NCBI RefSeq assembly: GCF_028583425.1
Contig: NC_072800.1
Location: 90,782,501 to 90,846,500 of the forward strand
Direction of reading: 5' to 3'
From: Eublepharis macularius
Taxonomy: Eukaryota > Chordata > Lepidosauria > Squamata > Eublepharidae
Length of the DNA: 64,000 nt
Positions 29,042-40,417 of the stretch are shown here, piece by piece (the first letter of the stretch is position 1; each line of letters starts with the position of its first letter). A model generated the notes under the pieces. That model searched no databases, was not told the DNA's origin, and worked only from the letters and a program-made list of their open reading frames with translations. The translations under genes and the position numbers were made by a program.

Positions 29042-29047
29042 TTTATT
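29042..29047 (-). terminator. GJC2: Candidate GJC2 poly(A) signal
   Basis: AATAAA on the minus strand lies 306 bases past the stop codon, giving a short 3' UTR. It is the first such hexamer downstream. A longer alternative end near 25.08 kb cannot be excluded. Confidence 0.5.
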
Positions 29048-29352
29048 ATGGTCAAACCCCCTATGGCCTAACAACAAATGTGCAAAAGTCCCACTGTTTC
29101 CAGATACTGAAATATTTGCACATCAGGAATAAGAGTGGGCAAGGGGGAGAAGCCCCTTGTTAACATTTTCAGGAAGCCTTTCCTGAAATCCACCGCTTAA
29201 AGCCATTTAGCAGAAACACTGGACCTTTATGTAACAAAATAACCCTTTGCTAGTGCTCTCTCAAACGCGTCCCATCTTGATGGAGAGAAGGCACCCCAAG
29301 CTTGCTCCTGATGCTCTGACTTGGTTTGAAAGACTCTTATCTACCCTCTTTG

Positions 29353-30609
29353 CTATATCCATACAGAATTCTTCCCATCCTTGCTGTTAGAACTGCCTTT
29401 CTCTGAACTGGCTTTGGGCTTAGCCCCCTGCTTCTCCTGGGCAGTGTTGGCTCGGTTCTGCTCTGCCACAGTCCCTCCCGATTCTGGACTGCTGGTCCTC
29501 GATGGCTGAGCGTTTGCCTGAGTGCTATTGTAGCTCTGGAAGGCAATGTCCAATTGCTCCTGAGCCACCCTCAAGTGTTTATGGAGTGTGGACAAGTCTG
29601 GCGGGATGTTCTCATCGGGGCTGGTGCAATGCTGTTCTTGAGCCACATTGGCCAAGTTCTGCTCATGAGCCATCAAACTGTTGGGGACTTTGGCCTGCTT
29701 GTCCGATTTCACCACCAAATTGTATTCCGGAGGACAGGAGATATTCTTTGGATAGGCTGCATAATTGTAGGGGGGCTGCCTGAAGCTGTGGGTTTTTCTC
29801 TCCCGAATGGCATCTCTGATGGTCCCGATTCCCAGATGGCACATCTCGGCCACGTTGAGTAAGAGGCAAAGGCAGCTGACCACGTACATCACCAAGAGGA
29901 AGATGGTCTTCTCCGTCGGCCTCGACACAAAGCAGTCGACATCGTGAGGGCAAGGAGCTCGGTTGCAAAGATAATATGGCGTGACTTCAAAGCCATAGAG
30001 CATGTACTGTCCTATCAAGAAACAAACTTCAAAAGTGGCTCTGGTGAGAAGCTGGAAGACGTAAATTTTCATCAAGCCCTCCTCTTGGATATGTCTCCTT
30101 CCATCATGTTTCTGCTGCTCCTTCTTCTTCTCTTTGGCTTTGGCTTTGTCCTCACTCTCGGCTACTTCATCCGCTATCATGGGCTCTTCTTCTTCTGCTC
30201 CCAAGGGGTCTTCCAGGTTCCGGACAGCTTGCCAGTTTAGCGCAAACTGCTTTTTCTTCTTGAAGCTTCTGAACCTCTTTTGCTCTTGCTCAGTGGACCG
30301 GGCGATCCTGTGGATGGCGTAGCCCAGGTAGATGACGGAAGGAGTCGAGATCATGATGATCTGGAATACCCAAAACCGGACATGGGACAGCGGCGCGAAG
30401 GCGTCATAGCAGACGTTATCGCAGCCGGGCTGCTTGGTGTTGCACGTGAACTTGCTCTGCTCATCTGAATAGATGGACTCACCTCCGACGGCCGTGAGGA
30501 CAATCCGGAAGACGATCAGGACGGTGAGCCAGACCTTCCCCACGAAGGTGGAGTGATTGTGAATTTCTTCTAGCAGGCGGGTTAGGAAGCTCCAGCTCAT
30601 GTTGGTCAT
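29353..30609 (-). CDS. GJC2: Gap junction protein gamma 2 (connexin-47)
   Basis: A connexin of 418 residues (human about 439) in one uninterrupted coding exon, as is usual for connexins. Six subunits make a hemichannel in the plasma membrane; in mammals this one couples oligodendrocytes to astrocytes and its loss causes hypomyelination. The start [20 protein letters not shown] is the GJC2 form. Extracellular loop 1 has [12 protein letters not shown] (Cys56, 63, 67) and loop 2 has [12 protein letters not shown] (Cys215, 220, 226), the canonical six cysteines. Four membrane segments lie near residues 22-44, 76-98, 183-205 and 235-257. The cytoplasmic loop is Lys/Glu-rich rather than Ala/Arg/Pro-rich as in mammals. 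The C-terminal KDGKNSVWI is close to the known SVWI end. GJC1 (Cx45) is the nearest alternative, but [15 protein letters not shown] and the EEEEPM region favour GJC2. Confidence 0.97.
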   Translation of the reverse strand: MTNMSWSFLTRLLEEIHNHSTFVGKVWLTVLIVFRIVLTAVGGESIYSDEQSKFTCNTKQPGCDNVCYDAFAPLSHVRFWVFQIIMISTPSVIYLGYAIHRIARSTEQEQKRFRSFKKKKQFALNWQAVRNLEDPLGAEEEEPMIADEVAESEDKAKAKEKKKEQQKHDGRRHIQEEGLMKIYVFQLLTRATFEVCFLIGQYMLYGFEVTPYYLCNRAPCPHDVDCFVSRPTEKTIFLLVMYVVSCLCLLLNVAEMCHLGIGTIRDAIRERKTHSFRQPPYNYAAYPKNISCPPEYNLVVKSDKQAKVPNSLMAHEQNLANVAQEQHCTSPDENIPPDLSTLHKHLRVAQEQLDIAFQSYNSTQANAQPSRTSSPESGGTVAEQNRANTAQEKQGAKPKASSEKGSSNSKDGKNSVWI

Positions 30610-30629
30610 AGGGGCTAATCATTTATAAC
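30610..30629 (-). other. GJC2: GJC2 exon 2 5' UTR and acceptor
   Basis: The minus strand reads tttgctttccag then GTTATAAATGATTAG before the start codon, so the coding exon begins with about 20 bases of 5' UTR. An upstream ATG at 30622 opens a frame that overlaps the connexin start in another register and runs 46 codons. Confidence 0.75.
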
Positions 30630-30689
30630 CTGGAAAGCAAAGCAAAGCAAAGATGGATTGAAAAAACAGCGAATGCAGATCGACCAGTC

Positions 30690-30938
30690 AGTCAGCCTTT
30701 ACTGGCATCAGTCAGCACAATGTACACAATACAAAAAAACATAGAAAAACGAAGTTATTTCTGGAACCACTCCTGATGGAATTTTATAGCTGTATAGAGA
30801 AACATTGCTGTATTCTCGGTGGTTTTAGGCAGGGAGTCATTCAGAAGGCGAAAGACCTTTAGGGAATCCGGGAGGCCCCTCCTATTAGCTAATTCTGAGT
30901 TTAAGTATCTGAGACGCAAGTCTGCACATAGTTGGCAA
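30690..30938 (-). mobile_element. LINE 3' end, right of a hAT insertion
   Basis: The minus strand reads LRLRYLNSELANRRGLPDSL, then the 3' end with a (CTGA)n tail at about 30685-30700. The protein resumes at 31373 on the other side of the hAT element. It lies 60 bases upstream of the GJC2 coding exon, inside the intron. Confidence 0.7.
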
Positions 30939-31372
30939 CAGGGGGGTCGTTTTGTAGAAAAAGAGCTGGAGGAACTCATTAGCGTAACTTGTTAGCATCA
31001 CTCATTAGCATATACCACGCCCCTTGACATCACCAGAAGTGTGTCATTAGCATAACTGGTTTGCATATGCCACACCCCCTGCCATCACCTAGCCTGGCTT
31101 TTTTGGACCCAATCCTGGCCATCCAGGGCCAAAATTGGGCCCAAAATGGCAAAAAGGAGCTGAAAATGGCTGAAAAGAGGCCCCAAATGGTCAGGATCGG
31201 GTTGCTGCTGAGCGAGAGAGTGATCCACCACCCATCAGAGGCCCGATCTGGGCAATTTCGGCCCCAATCCAGGCAGAAACAGGCCCCAAATGGCCGAGAG
31301 TCAGGTGGGCGGGGCCCTTTGGGGAACTGCCGGAACTGCGTTCCTGTGCGTTCCCCCTCAAAATGAGCCCTG
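30939..31372. mobile_element. hAT MITE, copy 1
   Basis: 434 bases with ends cagggg... and ...gagccctg, flanked by an exact 8-base duplication gttggcaa (30931-30938 and 31373-31380). It contains repeated ttagcata-type and ggccaaaattgggcccaaaa-type text. It sits in LINE coding sequence. Confidence 0.92.
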
Positions 31373-31448
31373 GTTGGCAATAAAGCAACACATGCAAAAC
31401 TGTCTCAATGCTACCGTGATCACAGTAGCAAACTCTATATGCATATGC
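31373..31448 (-). mobile_element. LINE ORF piece, left of the hAT insertion in coding order
   Basis: The minus strand reads YRVCYCDHGSIETVLHVLLY, a cysteine-histidine motif typical of the C-terminal part of a LINE ORF2. The same family, less broken, lies at 35830-36800. Confidence 0.7.
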
Positions 31449-31451
31449 AAT

Positions 31452-31763
31452 TTTAGCCCTGTAGCACAGAGTGGTAAGCTGCAGTACTGCAGCCCAAGCT
31501 TTGCTCGCGACCTGAGTTCGATCCTGGCGGAAGCCGGGTTCAGGTAACCGGCTCATGGTTGACTCAGCCTTCCATCCTTCCAAGATCAGTAAAATAAGTA
31601 TCCAGTTTCCTGGGGGTAAAGTGTAGATGACTGGGGAAGGCAATGGCAAACCACCCCGTAACAAAAGTCTGCCAAGAAAACATCGTGATGCGACGTTCCC
31701 TTCCCCCGCATGGGTCTGTAATGACTCAGTGAATGCACAGGGGACTACCTTTACCTTTACCTA
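31452..31763 (+). mobile_element. tRNA-derived SINE with ACCTTT tail
   Basis: The A-box-like ctgtagcacagagtggtaag and B-box-like gagttcgatcctggcggaag are followed by ctcagccttccatccttcca, gactggggaaggcaatggca and a (CCTTTA)n tail. It is a complete copy of a widespread lizard SINE. Confidence 0.85.
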
Positions 31764-31764
31764 T

Positions 31765-32590
31765 ATCTACCATATAAGGTTGCAGATGGCATCTTGCATG
31801 GGAGAAAGCTCTGTGGAGATGAGGTGCCTGTAGGAAAGATAAATATGAAACCAGACCACCTGTCTTAAGGGGAATCTCAAAGCTTAGAAGAGAACAAGTT
31901 TTATTGGCTTGGCTAGATAACTCCTGATAATCAATATACAGATAACTCCTGATAATCAGTATCCAGTATTCTATGTTTGATTACCCTGTATGCCTCTGGA
32001 AATGAATGTTGGTAAAACAAGTCCATGGATATACCCCCAGTAGCATTGCTACGCCATGCTTCGGTCTGGGATTCACGTTATCTACAAAACGGCAGATAAT
32101 CAACACACCACCGCCACTAAATTTCAACGCCACTGTAACCCAAATCACACATCGTCAAAAAGCCAAAGATTAAATTATGCAAATTATATTTTGTATAAAT
32201 CATATCAACGGGGTTCATTGACGTAGATTTTCTTCTTCTTTTACATTGTTTATTCAACTCTCTCTAGCTAAGGAGGGGGAGGCAAAGAAGCGAGGCCACA
32301 GCCTGAAGCGCCACCAGTGAAGATCCTTGCTTGGAGCACAGGTTGCTTGTACGCTGCAGGAACAGAGCGAATGGGATCCCTGGATTTTGCTATGGAAATG
32401 CCGACAGACTGTTCATTACAAGTACTGGGAAGATACGTTGTGCACATGAGTGAGGTTGAAAGACTCCACTGTGCTTTGAAGCCCCTTCTTGCACACACTG
32501 GTGTGAGCATATTGTGGGGGCAGATTATACTAGCCTTTTTGAAAATAAACTCAGTTAATATTTTCAGGAAGGATTTTTAGGATACACCCT
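31765..32590. other. GJC2 intron, no gene or clear repeat
   Basis: A local duplication of about 30 bases (aactcctgataatcaatata and its copy) occurs at 31919-31970. Otherwise nothing is recognised. Confidence 0.4.
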
Positions 32591-32599
32591 CTACATCGG

Positions 32600-32704
32600 T
32601 CTGTGCTTATTTTATTTATTTATTTATTTGTCTTTTATCGTCCGCCTTTCTTACAGAGACTCAAGGCGAATTACACTGTGTGAGATTAGTACAGTCGTCA
32701 TCAT
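32600..32704 (-). mobile_element. L2-like LINE copy 1, 3' end
   Basis: (TTTA)n followed by atcgtccgcctttcttacag and gactcaaggcgaattacact is the reversed 3' end. The element continues at 32986 after a SINE. Confidence 0.75.
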
Positions 32705-32985
32705 CATCATCATCATCATCATCATTATTATTAACAACAACAACAACATTCGATTTATATACTGCCCTTCAGGGCAACTTAACACCCACTCAGAGCAGTT
32801 TACAAAGTATGTCATTATTATCCCCACAACAATAATCACCCTGTGAGGTGGGTGGGGCTGAGAGAGCTCTAAGAGAGCTGTGACTGACCCACGGTCACCC
32901 AGCTGGCTTCGAGTGGAGGAGAGGGGAATCAAACCCGGTTCTCCAGATTAGTGTCCTGCGCTCTTAACCACTACACCAAACTGAG
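32705..32985 (-). mobile_element. Sauria-type SINE inside LINE copy 1
   Basis: A single-unit SINE, reversed, with the tail (CAT)n(ATT)n(AAC)n at 32700-32748 and the head accactacaccaaactgagg at its end. It interrupts the LINE 3' UTR. Confidence 0.85.
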
Positions 32986-33690
32986 GATGTTTCCATAAAC
33001 AATGCCTTTGGGTAAATAAATGCAAGTTTACAAAGTCATAGCATTAGCAAGAATCCAATGCAGACTTGAAGAAATGCTGCAACAGAACACAAGCAATTCT
33101 AGGGCTGACATTATACCACATGAAGCACAGGTAGCTCATAGGAGCATATATTTAAGACAACAGGTAGTACGTAAGGCAACACAGTGGTGAAGTATATGGT
33201 CCCTAATTCATTAGCAAAGCATCTGAGACCCCCTCCCTACAATACAAAAGCCTTTTTGAATAGTTCGGTTTTGCATCATTTGCAAGAAGCTAGGAGAGGT
33301 GGGGGCTCTCCTTAGCTCCTCAGGCAGGCCGTTCTGCAGGATAGGAGCCACCACAGAGAAAGCCCATGTACGGGCTGCTGTTGATTTCACCCATGTGCAG
33401 GGTGGTACCTGCAGGAGACCCTGTTCAGATGAGTGTAGTTGCTGTGGAGGGACGTAGGAAGGGAGGCGGTCCCGTAGGTATGCTGGGCCAAGGCTGTGAA
33501 GAGCTTTGTATGTAATAACCAATACCTTGAGCTGCGCATGTTAACTGATAGGTAGCCAATGGAGTGACTGCAGAATGGGGGTGATGCTCCTGCTCCTGCT
33601 TGATGCTGATAACAGTCACGCCGCAGTTCTTGCATATTGTCACTGCAGAACTGCAGTTTCGCGGCTGCATTTGGCCTAGTTCTTACATGT
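32986..33690 (-). mobile_element. L2-like LINE copy 1, ORF2 C-terminal end
   Basis: The minus strand reads YKALHSLGPAYLRDRLPSYV, then ARTWAFSVVAPILQNGLPEE, the typical end of L2-like ORF2. It is truncated at 33690 and broken by frame changes. Confidence 0.88.
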
Positions 33691-33744
33691 TAGGGGAAAT
33701 AACCTGTACCGACTCTATCCATTTGGAAGGGAGGTGGGGACGGA

Positions 33745-33895
33745 GTGTCTATTTACTTATTTATTTATTTGGGGATATTTGTCTGCTGCTTCTCCAGAAG
33801 AAAAAGAACTCAAGGTGACTCCTAACAGAAAAACAAACAACACAACATTTAAGCAACAAGCTGCCCAATAAAACTAAGCGATACAACAAATATTC
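33745..33895 (-). repeat. LINE 3' tail fragment
   Basis: (TTTA)n, then ggggatatttgtctgctgct and aagaactcaaggtgactcct, is a reversed LINE 3' UTR of uncertain type. Confidence 0.45.
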
Positions 33896-33899
33896 CAAA

Positions 33900-34730
33900 A
33901 GAAGAATGGCAAAAGTATGGGCGACAAGAAGGCCGGCCCCACTTGCTTGTCAATTGGTCAAGAAAATCCTGGCCTAGCTTGGGAAAGGAGATTCTGGTCT
34001 GTTGGCAAATCTGACTGCAGTGGCCACAATGCACGTCCTATTCTATAGCACCTTGACCTTGCGTTTGCAAGACCCTGCTCAACAGATGAACTAGGAACTC
34101 GGCAGTCCTTCAGGTCAGGAGGCCTTCGCGGGCAATGGGAGAGGAGAAAGCTCTTCTCTGTCTACTTTGGGTTGCATCTTCTTGATGGGGCTCAGAAGTG
34201 GAACTGCTCCCAATCTTCTCCCCCGAGCAGAGCCTTCAGGTCTTGTCGAGTCCTCCCATCCCTGCCTTTGGGTGATAACAAACTCGGAGGGAGAGGAATT
34301 GGAGATGGATGGCTTGGACCAGATCACTAGAACGTCGCAACATGGCAGTGCAAATGGTCTAACTCATGGAAGGGATCCAAGTCTGATTAAAGACTTCCTT
34401 ATGCAATGAAAACTACAAGGGTGGCATTGTGTAAATGGTGACTAAGGAGCATTTGCTGCCTTACCCATCACAACAGCTTATTATAGCTCTTCTTCTTTGG
34501 CCCGACTGCACTAAAACGTTGTTTTCTTAGGATCAAATGACATGTGATGGAGGGCGTTGTGCGAGCAAGCTCAACACTTTTTAAGTGAAACGCAGGTCCC
34601 ATATTTTTTCCCCTGTGGGTGGAATAGCACAGAGGGAAAAGGCTGTGCACCCCCTTCCCCAATTAGCATTATCACCTGCATGTCACTTTTTAAAAGTCTT
34701 TCAGGGACACGTGTATCTTAAGCTTCAAAC
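33900..34730. other. GJC2 intron, no gene or clear repeat
   Basis: No recognised family and no splice-supported coding frame. Confidence 0.4.
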
Positions 34731-34732
34731 CC

Positions 34733-34964
34733 ATTCATTCATTCGTGTCATTTATAGTCCGCCTTTCTCCCTGAGACTCAAGGCAGATTACAGTGTGTGT
34801 GAGATTAGTGTAGTCAGTTTCAACGACATTTCCATAAACGATGCCATAGGTAAATATTTTACAAAGACATAGCATTAGTAAGAATCTAACACAGAGTTGA
34901 ACAAATGCTGAAGCAGAACATAAGCAATTCTAGGGCTGACATTAGACCACATGAAACACAAGTA
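34733..34964 (-). mobile_element. L2-like LINE copy 2, 3' end
   Basis: tcatttatagtccgcctttc and gactcaaggcagattacagt mark the 3' end. It aligns with copies 1 and 3 base for base over long runs. Confidence 0.8.
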
Positions 34965-35207
34965 ATAACAACAACATTTGATTTATATACTTCCCTTCAG
35001 GAGGACTTAACACCCACTCAGAGCGGTTTACAAAGTACCTTACTATTATCCTCACAACAAAACACCCTGTGAGGTGGGTGGGGCTGAGAAAGCTCCAGAC
35101 TAGCCCAAGGTTACCCAGCTGGCTTCAAGTGGAGGAGTGGGGAATCAAACCTAACTCTCCAGATTAGACTCCTGCGCTCTTAACCACTACACCAAAGTAG
35201 CTCATAG
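34965..35207 (-). mobile_element. Sauria-type SINE inside LINE copy 2
   Basis: A single-unit reversed SINE. Comparison with the uninterrupted copy 3 (gaagcacaggtagctcatag) shows an AAGTA duplication at the insertion. Confidence 0.85.
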
Positions 35208-35765
35208 GAGCACATATTTAAGACAACCAGTAGTATGTAAGGCAACACAGTCGTGAAGTTTATGGTCCTTAACTCATTAGTGAAGCATCTGAGTCCCGTC
35301 TCTACAGTACAAAAGCCTTTTTGAATAATTCGGTTTTGCATCATTTGTGGAAAGCTCTCCTGACATCCTCAGGCAGGCTGTTCCACAGGATAGGGGCCAC
35401 CACAGAGAAAGCCCGTGTACGGGCAGCTGTTGATTCTGCCCATATGCAGGATGGCGCCTGCAGGAGACCCTGTTCAGATGAGCGAAGCTGCCGTGGAGGA
35501 ACATAGGAAGGGAGACGGTCCCATAGGTATGCTGGGCCAAAGCTGTGAAGAACTTTGTGATAACCAATACCTTGAACTGAGCACGGTAGCCGATAGGTAG
35601 CCAACAGAATGACTGCAGAATGGGGGTGCTATTCATGCTCCTGCTTGCTCTTGATAGCAGTCGCGCTGCAGCGTTTTGCACCAATTCAACTCTTCTAGTT
35701 AATTTGGATGGGAGACCTATGTATACTGCATTACAATAGTCAAGTCTTGATGTTACCATAGCATG
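35208..35765 (-). mobile_element. L2-like LINE copy 2, ORF2 C-terminal end
   Basis: The minus strand reads VTSRLDYCNAVYIGLPSKLT, then VQNAAARLLSRASRS and RAFSVVAPILWNSLPEDVRR. This copy reaches further 5' than copies 1 and 3. Confidence 0.92.
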
Positions 35766-35829
35766 GATCCAGGTCGGCCAGGTCGAGGCAAGAAGCCATT
35801 TTCCGGGCTACAGTGAGGTTGTAAAAATT

Positions 35830-36800
35830 GTTTTTTGCAGCTGCCATGTTCTAGTGGTAGCACTGGATCCAAAACAATGCCCCTATGCTCTTAACTGCGT
35901 CAGAGCGTTCTTTTCATGCTGTTCTTGAGGCAAGGTACTTGAAGGCCCATCTCCTCCTATGTTGTTCAGCCTACCAGCTAAGATAGGCCTCACAAACTCT
36001 CTTCAGAGGTGAGGCGCGTAGCAACTATAGACAGGGCTTTTTCGGTAGTGGCACTTTTCTTATGTATATCATGTAATTCTCTCTCCCTTGAGGCTTGCCC
36101 GGTGCCTCCGTTGCTTTCTTTTAATGCTAAAACATTTCTGTTCACCCAAGCTTTTAATTCAGGGGTTGATTTTTCTAAACACGATTTTAGTCTGGAAACT
36201 GTTATTTTATGCTGTCCTCAAATGTTTCTTCCTTGGGGAACAGAGCATGCAAAAAAACTAGTGAAGCAGAGAATCGAAGATATTGAACGCCAATCCGACT
36301 GCTCTAGTTTAAAGATTGGGGTAAACATCAAATTCTCTGTGACCCCAGCAAATTATCTAACTTCTTTTACTCTAGCCAGGTGCTCTGCTCTTCCTTCTGC
36401 TGTACTTGAAGGCAAGTATAAGAATATCCCCTTTACCAAAAGGCTTTGTACTTGCCAGTCAAGGGAGCAGCTGCCTTGAGAAAAAACACAGGTTTTTCTC
36501 ATGCTCACATTATAAGGCGGCGCGCAGTCAGTTAATCACCCTGTTGGTTGGAAAAAATCTTGATTTCTCTGAAAAACTTAAGCTTGAGTTTCTTTTAGCA
36601 GATAAAGATCCAAAGATTACTTATCAAGTAGCCAGTTTCTGTATGGCAATGCTCAGGTTAAGAAAATGTTATGTTACTTAGATGTTATTTCAATTTTAAA
36701 ACTGCTTTTTATCTTTTTATCTAAATTGTGAAATTTCTTAAGTATGTTTCTCTTCTTGTACATCTGGTCTAAGGACTGCAAAATAAAATCAATCAATCAA
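35830..36800 (+). mobile_element. LINE ORF2 C-terminal end with (AATC)n tail
   Basis: The plus strand reads LARCSALPSAVLEGKYKNIP, then FTKRLCTCQS and, after frame changes, FFSCSHYKAARSQLITLLVG. It ends aaataaaatcaatcaatcaa. The clade is uncertain (L2/Vingi-like); the same family is split by the hAT at 30939. Confidence 0.75.
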
Positions 36801-36804
36801 TGCT

Positions 36805-36965
36805 TTCAGTGGTCTATTTTAATAGTCTTACATTTTTATACTGGGCTGCGTTTCAATTCATGTCTTTTAATGGTTCGTTTGTATTATTTTTAATTTGTAA
36901 ACCGCTGTGGGCAGGATCCCTGGAGAGGTGGCATACATTTTTTTAAATAAATAAATAAATAAATA
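36805..36965 (+). repeat. LINE 3' tail (plus strand)
   Basis: The closing text ttgtaaaccgctgtgggcag with (AAAT)n is a standard squamate LINE 3' end, sitting directly behind the previous LINE. Confidence 0.6.
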
Positions 36966-37136
36966 TGCTTATGTGCACATGCCAAAAGATTCTGAGGAAT
37001 ATTCCAGGGTTTGCATTCAAGTCAGCTGGGGATGCTCACCCTAGGACTCTTGAGCTCAGTGCTTTCTCTGGGGGGCAGGAGGAACATATTATCAAGCGGA
37101 CAAGGTGGTAACCAGGCAGACAAGATCTGTGCCTTC

Positions 37137-37542
37137 CAGGGGTCATTTCATAGGAAAAAAGCTGGAGGAACTCATTAGCATAACATTAGCATATGCCACG
37201 CCCCTTGCCATCGCCGGAAGTGTGCCCTTAGCATCACTGATTTGCATATGCCGCACCCCCTGACATCACCTATCCTGGCTGTTGGACTCAATCCAAAATT
37301 GGGCCCAAAATGGCAAAAAGGGGCCTAAAATGGTCAAGATCGGGCCACTGCTGAGTGGGAGAGTGATCCCCCACCCGTCAGAGGCCCAGTCTGGGCCATT
37401 TTGGGGGCATTTTGGCCCCAATCCACGCCAAAATGTGCCCCAAATGGCTGAGAGTCAGGTGGGCGGGGCCACCTGACATGCGACCTCTATGGGGAACTAC
37501 CAGAACTGCGCTCCTGTGCATTCCCCCTCGAAATGGGCCCTG
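37137..37542. mobile_element. hAT MITE, copy 2
   Basis: 406 bases in the same orientation as copy 1, with an exact 8-base duplication gtgccttc at 37129-37136 and 37543-37550. It is about 28 bases shorter than copy 1 because of internal loss. Confidence 0.92.
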
Positions 37543-37544
37543 GT

Positions 37545-38260
37545 GCCTTCAACTCTGCCCACATGTCTGAAAGATTGTGTGGCTGTCACACCAGGCAGGA
37601 GCTGTTCCGGCACAGCGCAGAGTGTATGTGTGAAAGGGAGCTTTGTTTCCAAGGGGATACTGAGGCAGGAGATTCCTCTTGACTCTGCCTTAAGACTAGC
37701 CAATCTTAGCTCCTGTGTGAGCCCCTTTCCTTTCAGGCTGACTACAAAAAGGCATGTCAGACTTCAGATGGAGGGTGAACAGCAATTACTGATTGCCAGT
37801 GAAGCAATTCATTTTTCAGCTCTTATCCCCCCACCCCGCCATCCCACCACATATAAGCCCGACAAGAAAATGCATATTGCAAAGGAACCCCACCCCCAAC
37901 TACCCATATTGTGTCCAGTCTACCAGTTAAGCTCCTCTTCTGAAGCTCTGCTCTCTGTGCCTCCATTTTCAGAGGTGAGGCAGGCGGTGACTAGAGACGG
38001 CTTTTTCACTGGTGGCAACTGACCTGGCCTGGCTGGCTCCTTCACTCTTCCAACCACCAGGGGATAACAGGCTGTGCTCGCCCCTCTTGTCTATTTATCT
38101 AGATGTCCATATAGTTTATTTCAGGCTGAGAGAGAGAGTCTTGTCCAGTAGCAGGAGAGTCAGGGACAAGCCAGGATTTGAACTTGGGTCTCCCAGTTCC
38201 TAGCTTGGCACTTAAGCTGCTAGGCAACATTGTCTCTTAGCAACTGTATACTTGCATATC
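37545..38260. other. GJC2 intron, mostly unassigned
   Basis: A short plus-strand LINE-like piece (gtgaggcaggcggtgactag) lies near 37974-38025. Nothing else is recognised. Confidence 0.4.
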
Positions 38261-38261
38261 C

Positions 38262-38640
38262 ATATAGAATCGTACGGTTGGAAGGGACTCCAGGGTCATC
38301 TAGTCCAACCCCCTGCACAATGCAGGAAATTCACGACTATCTCCCCCCCCTCACACCCCCAATGACCCCTGCACAACACCATCAGGATCCTGGCCTGGGG
38401 AAAATTGCTACCTGACCCCCAAGGTGGCAATTGGCATTACCCTGGACATGTAAGAATGGGCCACGAGAACTAAACACTGATGCAATCCTTCCTGCCCCTC
38501 CTCTCATGATCTACCCACGTTCACAGAATCAGCATTGCTGTCAGAGGGCCATCCAGCCTCTGCTAAAAAACCTCCAAAGAAGGGGAGTTCACCACTTGCT
38601 CACCTAATTTTTATTACCCATCCCTAGTCTATCGCTATAC
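38262..38640 (-). mobile_element. CR1 3' end
   Basis: The phrase agaatcgtacggttggaagg, then catctagtccaaccccctgc, is the reversed CR1 terminus. The remainder is 3' UTR, followed by a degraded ORF end near 38560. Confidence 0.85.
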
Positions 38641-38859
38641 CTAGTATCTTCTTGTTTTTTGCCTTTGGAGGAGATCATGGCTTGGGGGGGGGGGGTGAAT
38701 CTCCAGCATGGGTGTACTTCAGGCCCAGCTCCCTCCCCCAGGGAAGTTCATTCACTGTGCAGGTGGGATGGAAGCACATCATCTGTGCCATACCTGCGCA
38801 TCAGTGCTTGCATTTGACCGTTAAGATACCTCACAGCGCACTAGGCCTGCCAAAGTATA

Positions 38860-39110
38860 ATTATTTATTTTACATTTTATTTAACAAAATTGATACCCCA
38901 CCTTTCTGCCCTCACAAGGGCCACCAATGCAGCTAATAAAACACACATCATCAAACCACATCTTAAAAACCATGAAAACTAACAAAAACACATCATTAAA
39001 ACTACTAAAACCACAGCGAAAATATACAAAAATATAAAGACAACCATTAAAACATTGCTATCCTATTCAATTAAAACGCAGCTATCCTATGTGCTGTGGT
39101 ACAATTCCGT
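38860..39110 (-). repeat. LINE 3' UTR fragment
   Basis: The phrase gataccccacctttctgccc followed by A-rich text with many aaaacca runs resembles a reversed LINE 3' UTR. Confidence 0.45.
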
Positions 39111-39302
39111 TTTGTCTTTTTTTAACCAAAAGCACAAATGATGTTTTGGCTTTTGGAGACTAAATTACTAGAACATCCAGACATAAGAACGGGACGAGGA
39201 GCTCAAGTAACAGTCCTTAGTTACAACCACTGGGGGGGTTGTCACCAACATTTGTCTACTTGGGGGGGGGGTGCCCTATAAGGAGGGTATGCCATCCCCA
39301 GC

Positions 39303-39482
39303 TCCAGCCAGCCATTGTGGGGTAGTGCTTAAGTACACCAAACTTGGATTTGTGAGACCCAGGTTCGAATCCATTTGGCTGTGATGCTCATACTTCCCAA
39401 GCATAACCTACCTCGCAGGGTTGCTGTGGGGAAGGAGGGAACCACATATGCTTGAAGGAAAGGTGGGATGAAAATGTACTAG
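39303..39482 (+). repeat. tRNA-derived SINE
   Basis: The head ggggtagtgcttaagtacac, B-box-like gacccaggttcgaatccatt, body caagcataacctacctcgca and tail gaaaggtgggatgaaaatgt identify it. Confidence 0.65.
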
Positions 39483-40417
39483 ATCGAGCTCTCACTCCCT
39501 TCCAAGTTGGTCAGGATGGGTCAGGGACTGGAGCTGGTCAGAAAAATGAGAGGGGGTACCCTTATGCTAAGAACAAAGATCTTTATTATGCCTTCCCTCC
39601 AAACGGCACATTTTCCCAAGTAGCTGCCCTCAAAGAGCCACATGCTTGCCCGTCCACAAGCACTCTCTCAGAAAAGATGGCTGGCACACGTTGAAGCGGT
39701 GGACCCAGGGAGAACAAGTTAAGAAGGGGTGTGAGCGAACACAGCGAGTCTGAAGAATGCTCCCTTTAGAGATTAGCTCATGAATTGTGGTGCGCGAAGG
39801 CTGCAGCCTGCTTTTCCCATCTGTGTGAACTCCACAGTTCGAGTGTCTCTTTCTCCTGCTCGCCACGTGTGATTTCAAAGCTGGGACATCATAGAATGTA
39901 CCCCTGCCAAGACCCCTGAGTGAGGGGCTCCAATATTAAGTGAGCTCCAGTCCATGAACGCTTAAACTGGAATAAAATCATCTCCGTCTTTAAGGTGCCC
40001 CCCAGAATCCTGTTTGATTTTTACTCCAAAATGTCATTTATAATCGCACACTGCCACCTCCACGCAGTGCATTTCAACAGTGGGAAAAGACAATTCCCTG
40101 CCCCTCAGAAAACACAGCCTCGAAAACAGAGAGAGAGGAGAAGGGGAGCAAAGGGGGTGAAGGTTAATGGAGTTTAGGCTGGTTGGATTATGGCTACCCC
40201 CCTCCCCAAAAATGTGATAAACCAGAAATTAGGGGAGTTCTGAAGGAAGGAAAAGGGTAGATCAGAAGTATGTGCTAGCTTGATGGAACATTTCAAAAAG
40301 AACCCCCCCACCCCCACCTTAGGCAGACATCCCCAACCTCTCCGCTTCTCTTCCAAATCACAGTCTGTTCTACAAGCGAGGAAAGGAAAGAGAACTCGAT
40401 AGGAATACGCTACTCAC
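39483..40417. other. GJC2 intron next to the first exon; no repeat seen
   Basis: A repeat-poor stretch of about 0.9 kb, so a possible place for intronic control elements. I see no coding frame. Confidence 0.4.

Noticed and set aside
29502-30468. Several plus-strand and off-frame open frames
   Set aside because: Shadows of the GJC2 coding exon.
29353-30609. GJC1 (connexin-45) as the identity of the connexin
   Set aside because: The MTNM start, [11 protein letters not shown] in loop 1, the acidic EEEEPM stretch and the neighbour IBA57 fit GJC2 better.
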